Source: Akkermansia sp. (lineage in GTDB: Bacteria > Verrucomicrobiota > Verrucomicrobiia > Verrucomicrobiales > Akkermansiaceae). Taken from it: a stretch of 64,000 nucleotides of DNA. Shown here in pieces: positions 54,444 to 60,829 of the stretch. The translations under genes were made by a program, and so were the position numbers. The notes beneath the pieces are model-generated. The model was given only the letters and a program-made list of their open reading frames with translations, searched no databases and was not told where the DNA came from. The stretch is taken from the NCBI GenBank assembly GCA_030536145.1, contig JAUNQN010000008.1:1-64000 (forward strand). The letters are read 5' to 3'. Positions within the stretch are counted from its first letter, which is position 1. The number at the start of each line of letters is the position of its first letter.

Positions 54444-54537
54444 AGTGCTGGGTATCAGTTGAATATGTTCTGTGTCTGTGTATAAAAACGGGGCCCGGCC
54501 GCCGTGGTGCGGTGCGCCGGGATTTACGCTTGGGGTT

Positions 54538-54566
54538 ATCCTACCCTCTCGGCGCGCGCATGGCAA
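54538..54566 (-). promoter_or_regulatory. Putative ssb promoter with 88-nt leader
   Basis: Minus strand TTGCCA (54566-54561), a 17-nt spacer and TAGGAT (54543-54538). The predicted leader contains a CCCGGC/GCCGGG hairpin shortly followed by a TTTTT run (complement near 54484-54488), which could act as an attenuator. Confidence 0.4.
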
Positions 54567-54622
54567 GCAAAAAGCGCGCCCGCGCGAAATACTGCCGGAA
54601 ACCGGGCGCGCGGATTTCATCC

Positions 54623-54651
54623 TTGACTCCGGGGCATTGATGGTGTATGAC
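54623..54651 (+). promoter_or_regulatory. Promoter of the Tat flavoprotein gene (leaderless type)
   Basis: TTGACT (54623-54628), a 17-nt spacer and TATGAC (54646-54651). Seven bases separate it from the ATG at 54659; an earlier ATG at 54647 lies inside the -10 box. Confidence 0.55.
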
Positions 54652-54658
54652 TTGTGGC

Positions 54659-55375
54659 ATGGCAAACCGAAGGGATTTTTTGGCAAAGGCCGGGCTGGCC
54701 GGGGCTGCGCTGGCGGCCACGGCGCTTGGCGTGGAAGAGCCGCAGAAGGGCGGCAAGGCATGCAAGGTGCTGCTTATCAACGGCAGCCCGCATGAGGAGG
54801 GCTGCACGTACACCGCGCTCAAGCTGGTGGCGGATGAGCTGGAGAAGGCCGGGGTGCAGACGGAGATGCTGTACCTGGGCGCCGGCCCCGTGCAGGATTG
54901 CACGGCGTGCGGCTACTGTTTCCGCAGCAAGAGTTTCAAGTGCGTGCACAAGGAAGACCTGTGCAACGACATCATCGACAAGGCCAAGGAGGCGCACGGA
55001 TTCGTGTTCGGCTCCCCGGTGTACTACGGCCACCCCAGCGGCCGCCTGCTGAGCATGATGGACCGCCTGTTCTATGCGGGCGGCGGCGCTTTTGCCGGCA
55101 AGCCTGCCTGCGCCGTTACCTCCTCCCGCCGCGCGGGTTCCCTGGCCACGCTGGATGCCATCCAGAAACACTTCACCATCAACCAGATGCCCATCATCTC
55201 CTCCTGCTACTGGAACGAGGTACACGGCAACACGGCGGATGAGGTGGCCATCGACCAGGAGGGTGTGTCCATCATGCGTCAGCTGGGTGTGAACATGGCC
55301 CGTGCGGTGAAAGCCTTTGCCGCCCTGCCGCCTATGGAGCAGGTGCCCAAGGCGCGCACCAACTTTGTGCGCTGA
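54659..55375 (+). CDS. Tat-exported flavodoxin-fold NAD(P)H-dependent oxidoreductase
   Basis: 238 residues. The N-terminus MANRRDFLAKAGLAGAALAA carries a twin-arginine signal (NRRDFL), so the protein is likely exported folded with its cofactor. The body is an NADPH-dependent FMN reductase-like flavodoxin fold: KVLLINGSPHEEGCTYTALK (FMN phosphate loop), the DCTACGYCF cysteine cluster, HGFVFGSPVYYGHPSGRLLSMMDRL (second flavin loop), and FAGKPACAVTSSRRAGS. Iron-sulfur flavoproteins and multimeric flavodoxins share this layout. The cysteine pattern C-x2-C-x2-C could bind a metal cluster, but this is not certain. The convergent AbiEi-like gene ends 8 nt after the stop. Confidence 0.8.
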   Translation: MANRRDFLAKAGLAGAALAATALGVEEPQKGGKACKVLLINGSPHEEGCTYTALKLVADELEKAGVQTEMLYLGAGPVQDCTACGYCFRSKSFKCVHKEDLCNDIIDKAKEAHGFVFGSPVYYGHPSGRLLSMMDRLFYAGGGAFAGKPACAVTSSRRAGSLATLDAIQKHFTINQMPIISSCYWNEVHGNTADEVAIDQEGVSIMRQLGVNMARAVKAFAALPPMEQVPKARTNFVR

Positions 55376-55383
55376 TTTCAGCG

Positions 55384-56472
55384 TTAATTCATTTTCACCA
55401 GCAAAGGAAGGCGCGGCGCACCGTGGTGGTGCGCCGCGCCGTTGCCTTGGTTTCCAAGGGGTTGTTTCGCGCCCTGAATAATCTTGATCGCCCGGCTGCG
55501 GGTGGCGTCGGCCGTGGCGTCCAGGTACATCTGGGCGGGGGAGACAAGCATGGAGCCGTTGATTTCCACGGCATCTGCCAGGGTGGCGGGCTGCTCAATG
55601 AGGTGGAGCACCACGTTGCCGCCCTCCTTCACCTCACGCAGGCCGCAGGCCTGGGCAAAGTCGTTCATGCGGAAGGGGTACACATGGCCCTGGAAGGTGG
55701 CGGGCTTGGGCCGGTCTGAGTAGTGGGCGGCGGCGCTGGCACCGGTGAACCAGCAGCGTATGCCGGTCTGGCTGCGCACCTCGTTGATGCGCCACTCCAG
55801 CTGGTCCGGTGTCAGGTCCGTCTGGAACCGGCGCACCGTGGGCTCTGCGGTGGCGTACTCCCGCGCCCAGGATTTCATGAGCCCCTCCGGGTTGGTGAGC
55901 TTCAGGCCGTCCTTGGTGGATTCCGCCCACAGGCGGTCGCACAGGAAGGTTTTCACCTTGTGCACCAGACCGATGCTGCAGCCCAGGGTCTCTGAAAGAT
56001 TCTTGAGCTTCCACGGCTGGCTGATATCTGCCACCATGCGGCGCAGGATGGTGGAGGAGATGGGGGTGGTGGGGCTGAAGATGGCGGGGCGGCGCGGCTT
56101 GCGCACCACGGTGTTGCGGTGGCCGGTCTCCATGATGTAGAGCATGCCGAAGCAGATGCGGCAGTTGCCCGCCAGGTCCAGACAGCTCACGCCGTGCTGG
56201 GCGCACAGCGCCACCGTCTCCGGGGAGATGTACGGGGATATAATCACCGGGCAGCCTTGCCACCCGTCCTTGCTCTGGATGGTGCGGAGCGTTACGGAGG
56301 GGTAGGACTGGGGAAGCACCACGGCCTCCAGCGTGTGCGCTGTGCCGTCCGTCAGTTCATAGCGTGCCAAAAAGCCCTGCGGCGTGTCCTGAATGACATC
56401 GCATTTCGCCGCGAAGGGTACTTTCATCAATATCTGGCAAAGCTGGCTCTTTTCTGCGTTTCTGTCTTTCAT
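55384..56472 (-). CDS. AbiEi-like winged-helix protein (type IV antitoxin family-like)
   Basis: 362 residues. The core PVIISPYISPETVALCAQHG followed by VSCLDLAGNCRICFG, IMETGHRN and a winged-helix stretch (PISSTILRRMVADISQPWK, KNLSETLGCSIGLVHKVKTFL) resembles proteins annotated as AbiEi family antitoxins. A partner AbiEii nucleotidyltransferase toxin is not adjacent, so this may be an orphan regulator. The longer frame beginning at 56520 would start upstream of the predicted transcription start of a TTGACA-17-TATGCT promoter, so the ATG at 56472 is chosen. It is convergent with the flavoprotein gene (8 nt). Confidence 0.6.
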   Translation of the reverse strand: MKDRNAEKSQLCQILMKVPFAAKCDVIQDTPQGFLARYELTDGTAHTLEAVVLPQSYPSVTLRTIQSKDGWQGCPVIISPYISPETVALCAQHGVSCLDLAGNCRICFGMLYIMETGHRNTVVRKPRRPAIFSPTTPISSTILRRMVADISQPWKLKNLSETLGCSIGLVHKVKTFLCDRLWAESTKDGLKLTNPEGLMKSWAREYATAEPTVRRFQTDLTPDQLEWRINEVRSQTGIRCWFTGASAAAHYSDRPKPATFQGHVYPFRMNDFAQACGLREVKEGGNVVLHLIEQPATLADAVEINGSMLVSPAQMYLDATADATRSRAIKIIQGAKQPLGNQGNGAAHHHGAPRLPLLVKMN

Positions 56473-56504
56473 CTTCTTGGCTGGTAAAAAATTGTCGCGC
56501 GGGG

Positions 56505-56533
56505 AGCATACGCTTTTCATTCCCCCATGTCAA
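56505..56533 (-). promoter_or_regulatory. Promoter of the AbiEi-like gene
   Basis: Minus strand TTGACA (56533-56528), a 17-nt spacer and TATGCT (56510-56505), about 32 nt before the chosen ATG at 56472. Upstream, 56589-56621 contains a GCTGCTA/TAGCAGC inverted repeat that may be an operator. Confidence 0.55.
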
Positions 56534-56623
56534 GCATTATCCTGCGGTGAAATATCTTTTATCAGTGCAGCGGGAATATGGGGAACAGGCTGCTACCAGC
56601 TGTATACCAGTGCATAGCAGCTG

Positions 56624-56650
56624 AAACAGGGGATGGTTTTCCCCTGTTTT
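56624..56650 (-). terminator. Terminator-like hairpin after the Fic gene
   Basis: AAACAGGGG (56624-56632) and CCCCTGTTT (56641-56649) form a nine-base-pair stem with an eight-base loop and flanking A/T tracts. It lies about 40 nt past the Fic stop codon. Confidence 0.6.
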
Positions 56651-56692
56651 CAATGTTTCTCCCAACGGCTAATGAAAGTGAAATTAGCTGAT

Positions 56693-58021
56693 TTAATGAA
56701 CGGCGGCCAGGTGGATATCGAAATCCGGGACGGCGGTGTAGATGAATTCCTTGCCCTGTTTCTCCACGGTGAGCAGGCCGGCCTGCGCCAGCTCCGCCAG
56801 GTCCGTGCGCGCGGTCTGGCGCACGGTGCCGTGCTCCCGGCAGTGGGCGGTCACGCTGGTGGAGGCGCCGGGGTGGCGGAGCATGTAGGTGATGAGGGCC
56901 TTCTGGCGGGGATTGAAGCGCGCGCTGAGGCGCAGGTGGCCCAGCAGCTCGCTCTGCTCCCGTGATTTGGCGGCCACGTACTCGTGCAGCTGGTCTATGG
57001 CGCGCACGATGGTGTGGAGCTGGTCTGAGATAAAGTAGTTCAGGTCGTTGTCATCCCGCTCCGCGTTCACAAAGGCGCGGTAGTAGGACTTGGGGCGGCT
57101 CAGGATTTCATGGGAGATGGAGATGTATTCGAACAGCCAGAACCCGGCATGCAGCATGGCCCAGTAGAACAGGGCGCGGGCGGTGCGCCCGTTGCCGTCC
57201 GTGAACGGGTGCGCGTACGCTATCCAGAAATGCAGGATGATGGCCCGCAGCACCGGGTGCACAAACTGGTCCCCGCCGCCGTTGGCAAAATCGCACAGGG
57301 CCTCTATCTGCTGCGGCAGGGTATCTGCGGGCGGCGGCACGTGGATGACCTCTCCCGTGGCGCTGTTCTCGATGCGCACCTTGTCTGCTGCGGAGCGGAA
57401 CACGCCGCACTTCTCCGCGGGCATGGTGCCCTCTGTCATGGCGCGGTGCAGGTCCATGATACGCCGGGGGGTCATGGGCTCCCTGCTGGCCTGCAGGATG
57501 AGCTGCATGGTGCGGTAGTTGTTGATAATCATGCGCTCATGCTCGTTGGCGGGCTTGCGGTTGCTGCGCAGCAGGCTCTTGGCCTCCGTGCGGGTTACGG
57601 CGGCGCCCTCCAGCATGCTGGACATGATGGATTCCTCCATGATGGAGGTGATGAGGTAGCGGTTGCGGTCCTCTGCGGAAATGCCGCTGTTCTCCACCCC
57701 GCCCAGGTGGCCGCCCGCCATCATGTCGATGCGGTGCAGGTACTCCGCCAGCAGGTTGGTGTAGGCGTAGGTGTAGGGGTCGCCGTCGCGCCCCAGGATA
57801 GGCGTGTCCCGCCGCGCCTGCATGCGGTGGAACTTGATGCCCACCCACCACTCCTGGCAGGTAATCCCCTCCGGCACATGGCGGTAGCGTATCTCGTCCC
57901 AGTCCAGGTAGCGGTCCGTGCGGTTGGCCTCCGGGCCGGAGGCCTGCAGCACTTTCATCAGGTCAAAGCCCGGCTTGTTCAAGTAATCCTGTACCTTGGG
58001 CGGGAAGCAGCGCGGTTTCAT
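56693..58021 (-). CDS. Fic family protein with N-terminal inhibitory motif and C-terminal winged helix
   Basis: About 442 residues. Fic enzymes transfer AMP (or another nucleotide moiety) from a nucleotide to a target protein hydroxyl. The catalytic motif HPFTDGNGRTAR (residues about 270-281) is complete. Near residues 133-139, MSSMLEG fits the S/T-x-x-x-E-G inhibitory helix of class II Fic proteins. The C-terminal 70 residues (PRQKALITYMLRHPGASTSV, TARTDLAELAQAGLLTVEKQ) look like a winged helix-turn-helix, so the protein may bind its own promoter. The ATG at 58021 is chosen because a TTGACA-16-TACAAT promoter ends seven bases before it. Five TTAGCCG-type sites lie just upstream. There is no separate antitoxin gene. 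Confidence 0.88.
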   Translation of the reverse strand: MKPRCFPPKVQDYLNKPGFDLMKVLQASGPEANRTDRYLDWDEIRYRHVPEGITCQEWWVGIKFHRMQARRDTPILGRDGDPYTYAYTNLLAEYLHRIDMMAGGHLGGVENSGISAEDRNRYLITSIMEESIMSSMLEGAAVTRTEAKSLLRSNRKPANEHERMIINNYRTMQLILQASREPMTPRRIMDLHRAMTEGTMPAEKCGVFRSAADKVRIENSATGEVIHVPPPADTLPQQIEALCDFANGGGDQFVHPVLRAIILHFWIAYAHPFTDGNGRTARALFYWAMLHAGFWLFEYISISHEILSRPKSYYRAFVNAERDDNDLNYFISDQLHTIVRAIDQLHEYVAAKSREQSELLGHLRLSARFNPRQKALITYMLRHPGASTSVTAHCREHGTVRQTARTDLAELAQAGLLTVEKQGKEFIYTAVPDFDIHLAAVH

Positions 58022-58028
58022 GCCGCCC

Positions 58029-58056
58029 ATTGTAGCAGGGCGAGCGGGCTTGTCAA
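58029..58056 (-). promoter_or_regulatory. Fic gene promoter (leaderless type)
   Basis: Minus strand TTGACA (58056-58051), a 16-nt spacer and TACAAT (58034-58029), with seven bases to the ATG at 58021. Confidence 0.7.
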
Positions 58057-58061
58057 CAATT

Positions 58062-58109
58062 ATCGGCTAATTAGCCGATTTTTAGCCGGAGATTAGCCGA
58101 TGCGGCTAA
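58062..58109. promoter_or_regulatory. Candidate Fic operator: palindrome plus repeated TTAGCCG half sites
   Basis: An 18-bp perfect palindrome ATCGGCTAATTAGCCGAT (58062-58079) lies directly upstream of the -35. Further half sites TTAGCCG at 58082-58088 and 58093-58099 and an inverted CGGCTAA at 58103-58109 follow, the last overlapping the end of the FtsB-like gene. A related TTAGCTGATTTA occurs at the far end of the Fic gene. Confidence 0.65.
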
Positions 58110-58504
58110 TTGCGCCTTGGGGCGGTGGGGGTGGCGGCGGGCACGGGGCGCTCCGGGGCGGCGCGGTGTATCACGGTCTCGCCATCCTTGGCCTGGTTGG
58201 CGCGGTCGCGCGCCATCTGCTCAAAATACTCCGGGTCCATCATCCAGTGGAACTGGTTGGCGGCCTGGGTTTCCTCTGCCTTGGCGCGGCGGTATTCCTC
58301 CTGCGCCTGGTCGCGGTCCTGCTCCAGGTGGTAGAGCTCCAGCAGGGGATTCAGGATCAGCATGGAGGTGAGGAAGGCCACCAGCACCAGGAAGATGGTA
58401 CCCGTCACGGAGAGCATGACGGCAACGCCGCGCTGGCGGGTTACCTGCCTGGCGTCGGCCTCTTCCTGGCTGCTGCGGGTCCTGGGCCTGGTGGGCTGCT
58501 GCAT
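58106..58504 (-). CDS. FtsB/DivIC-like septum formation initiator protein
   Basis: 132 residues, single-pass membrane protein. A basic N-terminal tail, then one membrane helix (VAVMLSVTGTIFLVLVAFLT), then a charged coiled coil (LLELYHLEQDRDQAQEEYR, RAKAEETQAANQ), and the DPEYFEQMARDRANQAKDGE motif that matches the FtsB/DivIC end (D-P-x-Y-I-E-x-x-A-R). FtsB-type proteins bridge FtsL and FtsQ in the divisome; here the gene is not next to the usual partners. It ends in a Pro-rich tail. It follows a spermidine-synthase-like gene by 26 nt and may share its promoter. Confidence 0.75.
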   Translation of the reverse strand: MQQPTRPRTRSSQEEADARQVTRQRGVAVMLSVTGTIFLVLVAFLTSMLILNPLLELYHLEQDRDQAQEEYRRAKAEETQAANQFHWMMDPEYFEQMARDRANQAKDGETVIHRAAPERPVPAATPTAPRRN

Positions 58505-58530
58505 GGCGTGCGGTGCGGGGCAGGGGCTGC

Positions 58531-59199
58531 TTAGCGCTCGGCAAAGGGAACGAAACGGCCGCGGCGCGCCAGCACCAGGGTGTGCATGCGCAGCTGCTTG
58601 CCCTTGGAGGAAGCGGGCACGGGGGAGGTGCTGATTTCAAACCCGGCCTTCATCAGCGTGCTTTCCAGGCGCTTGTCACGCTTGGCCAGGGTGATGGCCA
58701 GCAGGCTGCCGCCTTTCAGGGCGTTGAAATAGGCCTGGGCGTCCGCCAGCTTCATCTCACAGCGGTTGAAGGTGTGGCGCAGCAGGATGGCATGCAGGGA
58801 GCCGGTGCGCTTGCGGCACAGGTCTGCGGCGGTGCTGTTCTCCACGGTCACGCGCTTGTCCTCCAGTGCGGCGGCATTGGCACTGTGGGCGCGGTTCCAC
58901 TCCACAATCTCCGGAATGGGTTCCGCCACAATGAAGCGCGCCTTCTCCTTGGGCAGGCATTCCATGGCCTTGGCCAGGCCGTATCCCAGGCCCAGGCCGG
59001 CAATCATGATCTGCGGCTGGCCGGCGCGGGTGATGGGGGAGGTGGCAATCTCCGCCATGGAGTCCTCGCTCCCGTGCGTAAAGCTGCCGGCGCACGGCAA
59101 CCCGTCGTGCTGGAGTGAGAGTTCGCCATCGCGCTCCCAGAGCTCCCACACGCTCCCGTCTTCCATCTGCTTTTCTCCCAGCTTGTTCAGCGGCTTCAT
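58531..59199 (-). CDS. Spermidine-synthase-like / methyltransferase-fold protein
   Basis: 222 residues. A Rossmann-type S-adenosyl-binding fold is suggested by IMIAGLGLGYGLAKAMECLP, ARFIVAEPIPEIVEWNRAHS, RVTVENSTAADLC and SLHAILLRH. The context is like spermidine-synthase family proteins that lack the polyamine site and act as uncharacterised methyltransferases. Polyamine-binding residues were not recognised, so the biochemical role is open. The start at 59199 (MKPLNKLGEKQMEDGS) fits the promoter eight bases upstream; ten upstream residues in the longer frame are unlike the family. Confidence 0.6.
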   Translation of the reverse strand: MKPLNKLGEKQMEDGSVWELWERDGELSLQHDGLPCAGSFTHGSEDSMAEIATSPITRAGQPQIMIAGLGLGYGLAKAMECLPKEKARFIVAEPIPEIVEWNRAHSANAAALEDKRVTVENSTAADLCRKRTGSLHAILLRHTFNRCEMKLADAQAYFNALKGGSLLAITLAKRDKRLESTLMKAGFEISTSPVPASSKGKQLRMHTLVLARRGRFVPFAER

Positions 59200-59207
59200 A
59201 CGCCCAC

Positions 59208-59237
59208 AGCTTACCACAGCACGCGGCAATTGTACAA
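59208..59237 (-). promoter_or_regulatory. Promoter of the spermidine-synthase-like gene
   Basis: Minus strand TTGTAC (59237-59232), an 18-nt spacer and TAAGCT (59213-59208), with a TGG just before the -10. Eight bases separate it from the ATG at 59199. Confidence 0.4.
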
Positions 59238-59277
59238 GGGAATTTCTGCCCGCAGCGCGTTTTCCTGCGGGCGCGCC

Positions 59278-59535
59278 TTACTTCTGGAACAGCGGGGCTA
59301 TGTACTGGCTGATGTCTATGCCCATCCCCAGTTTCATCACCAGGTACACCAGGCACAGCATGAACAGCGTGGCCACCACCTTGCGGATAAGGCGGAAAAA
59401 GAACCAGAACGCTCCCAGTCCCGCAGCCAGCGCCCCGCCGCCGTACGCGCCGGCATCCAGGTTGTTCAGGAATCCGCCGCCGGACTGTTGCGCATCCGCC
59501 AGCATGCCAAGGATATGGGAGAGGGAATCAAACAT
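59278..59535 (-). CDS. Small membrane protein of unknown function
   Basis: 85 residues starting MFDSLSHILGMLADAQQSGG. A Gly-rich region (GAYGGGALAAGLGAFWFFFR) and a second hydrophobic stretch (VVATLFMLCLVYLVMKLG) form two likely membrane segments joined by an arginine/lysine turn (RLIRK). It ends in ISQYIAPLFQK. No family is recognised. The longer frame beginning at 59574 overlaps a putative promoter and was not used. Confidence 0.55.
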   Translation of the reverse strand: MFDSLSHILGMLADAQQSGGGFLNNLDAGAYGGGALAAGLGAFWFFFRLIRKVVATLFMLCLVYLVMKLGMGIDISQYIAPLFQK

Positions 59536-59545
59536 AGCGCCGCAC

Positions 59546-59574
59546 AGGGTAGCACAGACTGCGCCTGCGGGCAA
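59546..59574 (-). promoter_or_regulatory. Putative promoter of the small membrane protein gene
   Basis: Minus strand TTGCCC (59574-59569), a 17-nt spacer and TACCCT (59551-59546), ten bases before the ATG at 59535. Confidence 0.35.
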
Positions 59575-59606
59575 GGCTAAAAAGGGAAGGGGGGGATTAG
59601 GATTTG

Positions 59607-59812
59607 CGCGCCTTCGGCGCGGAGAGTGGCGTGGCTGCCAAGTCAGCCACGGGGGCGGGCTTATGCCCGCCCTTCTTGCTGTGCGGCCACAGGCCGCACT
59701 CTTTCTAGTCGCCTTGGCGACGTCACCATTATCAGGCCACGGTGCAAACCGTGGTGGTGACCCGCTTTGCAGTCTTTAGAGGGGAACCCCGCCTTTGGCG
59801 GGGTGGTCCCCT
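59607..59812. repeat. Array of seven consecutive hairpins
   Basis: Stems in order: CGCGCC/GGCGCG (59607-59621); GTGGCTG/CAGCCAC (59631-59650); GGGCGGGC/GCCCGCCC (59653-59672); GTGCGGCC/GGCCGCAC (59681-59699); GTCGCC/GGCGAC (59708-59721); a nested pair GTCACCA/TGGTGAC enclosing CACGGT/ACCGTG (59722-59761); and AGGGGA/TCCCCT enclosing CCCCGCC/GGCGGGG (59780-59812). All are perfect as read. The array fills the space between the thioredoxin-like gene and the small membrane protein gene, so it may be the thioredoxin-like gene's 3' untranslated region or a separate RNA. Confidence 0.85.
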
Positions 59813-59825
59813 GCATTACCTTTTC

Positions 59826-60800
59826 CTAATTCTTCTTCTCCTGCTGCTCCTTGAGCATGGGCAGCAGGGTCTCGTCATAGTACTTGAGATTGCGGCGGAG
59901 CTTGTCTGCGCGCTTGGTGTCCGGGGCGGCCTCTGCGGCCTGGCGGTACAGGTCCACCATGGTCAGAATGCTCTCATAGTCACGCAGGAAGGCGTATGAA
60001 TCCCCCAGGGCGGCCAGGGCGGCCTGGCGCACCTCCGGGTACAGGTCCTTGTCCTCCAGGAAGGAGCGTATCCTGGCCTGGTTGGCGGCAATCTCCTCCG
60101 GCTTGAAATGCCCGGCGCAGGATTGCAGCAGGGCATCCAGCGCGGCCATCTGCTTGTCCGTTTCCGCGCGTGCCACCAGGAACTTGGCGTAGCCCAGGGT
60201 GTTCTGCGGGTCCAGGCTGTTCAGCTCCGTGACTATCTCCGGGTACTTGTAGCGGCAGGGCTCCGGGATGGCGTTCAGGCCCTCTGCCAGGGCCTTGGCG
60301 CGCTCCAGGCCCTGCAGGGTGGCCGCCTTGGCAAAGGCGGCATCACGCGCGGTGCGGAGCTGCTGGGCCTTGTCCAGCTCTGCCGCGTACTCCTCCACGG
60401 TCTTGCGTGGGCTGGTGATGATGGCGAAAGGCTTTCCGGCCTCGTCATGCAGCACCACGGTGGGGAATCCGGTGGTAATGTTGTAGGAGGCCAGCAGGGC
60501 CTCGTTCTCCGCCATCTTGGCCTCTCCCATGGCGGCCTTGGCCTCCGGCAGGCGGGGGAACACCACCTCCACCAGCAGGTACTTGTCACCCGTCAGGCGG
60601 TCAAACTCCGGGTTCTCGAAGATTTTGCTCTTCAGGTACATGCAGGGCGGGCACCATTCCTTGCCGGTGAAATCCAGCAGGATGGTGCGGCCCTGTTCCT
60701 TGGCCACGGGCAGGGCGGCCTCCAGGCTGGGGGCCTCCGGCAGGGCGGTGGCGCAGCCGGCGGCGGCCAGCAGGGCGGTGATGAAAAGCGGTGCTTTCAT
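59826..60800 (-). CDS. Exported thioredoxin-like protein
   Basis: 324 residues. Signal peptide MKAPLFITALLAAAGCATA, possibly a lipoprotein if cleaved before the cysteine in AAGC. Next is a thioredoxin domain (residues about 35-140): TILLDFTGKEWCPPCMYLKS with the active CPPC, and the cis-proline in TTGFPTVVLHD. The C-terminal 180 residues are helical, with repeating Ala/Leu patterns (AFAKAATLQGLERAKALAEG, QALAALGDSYAF-like blocks), resembling TPR or Sel1-type scaffolds. A periplasmic disulfide or redox role is the likely reading. It starts 29 nt after fhs on the same strand, and its 3' end faces the hairpin array. Confidence 0.78.
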   Translation of the reverse strand: MKAPLFITALLAAAGCATALPEAPSLEAALPVAKEQGRTILLDFTGKEWCPPCMYLKSKIFENPEFDRLTGDKYLLVEVVFPRLPEAKAAMGEAKMAENEALLASYNITTGFPTVVLHDEAGKPFAIITSPRKTVEEYAAELDKAQQLRTARDAAFAKAATLQGLERAKALAEGLNAIPEPCRYKYPEIVTELNSLDPQNTLGYAKFLVARAETDKQMAALDALLQSCAGHFKPEEIAANQARIRSFLEDKDLYPEVRQAALAALGDSYAFLRDYESILTMVDLYRQAAEAAPDTKRADKLRRNLKYYDETLLPMLKEQQEKKN

Positions 60801-60829
60801 GGTGGTGGCGTGATTTGATGGTGTGTGGG

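Noticed and set aside
54574-54611. GCGCGCCCG/CGGGCGCGC inverted repeat as a terminator
   Set aside because: It lies between two divergent promoters with no gene ending there and no T run, so no terminator role can be supported.
59607-59812. CRISPR array or attC cluster
   Set aside because: The hairpins differ in sequence from each other, there are no constant spacers, and no cas or integrase gene is nearby.
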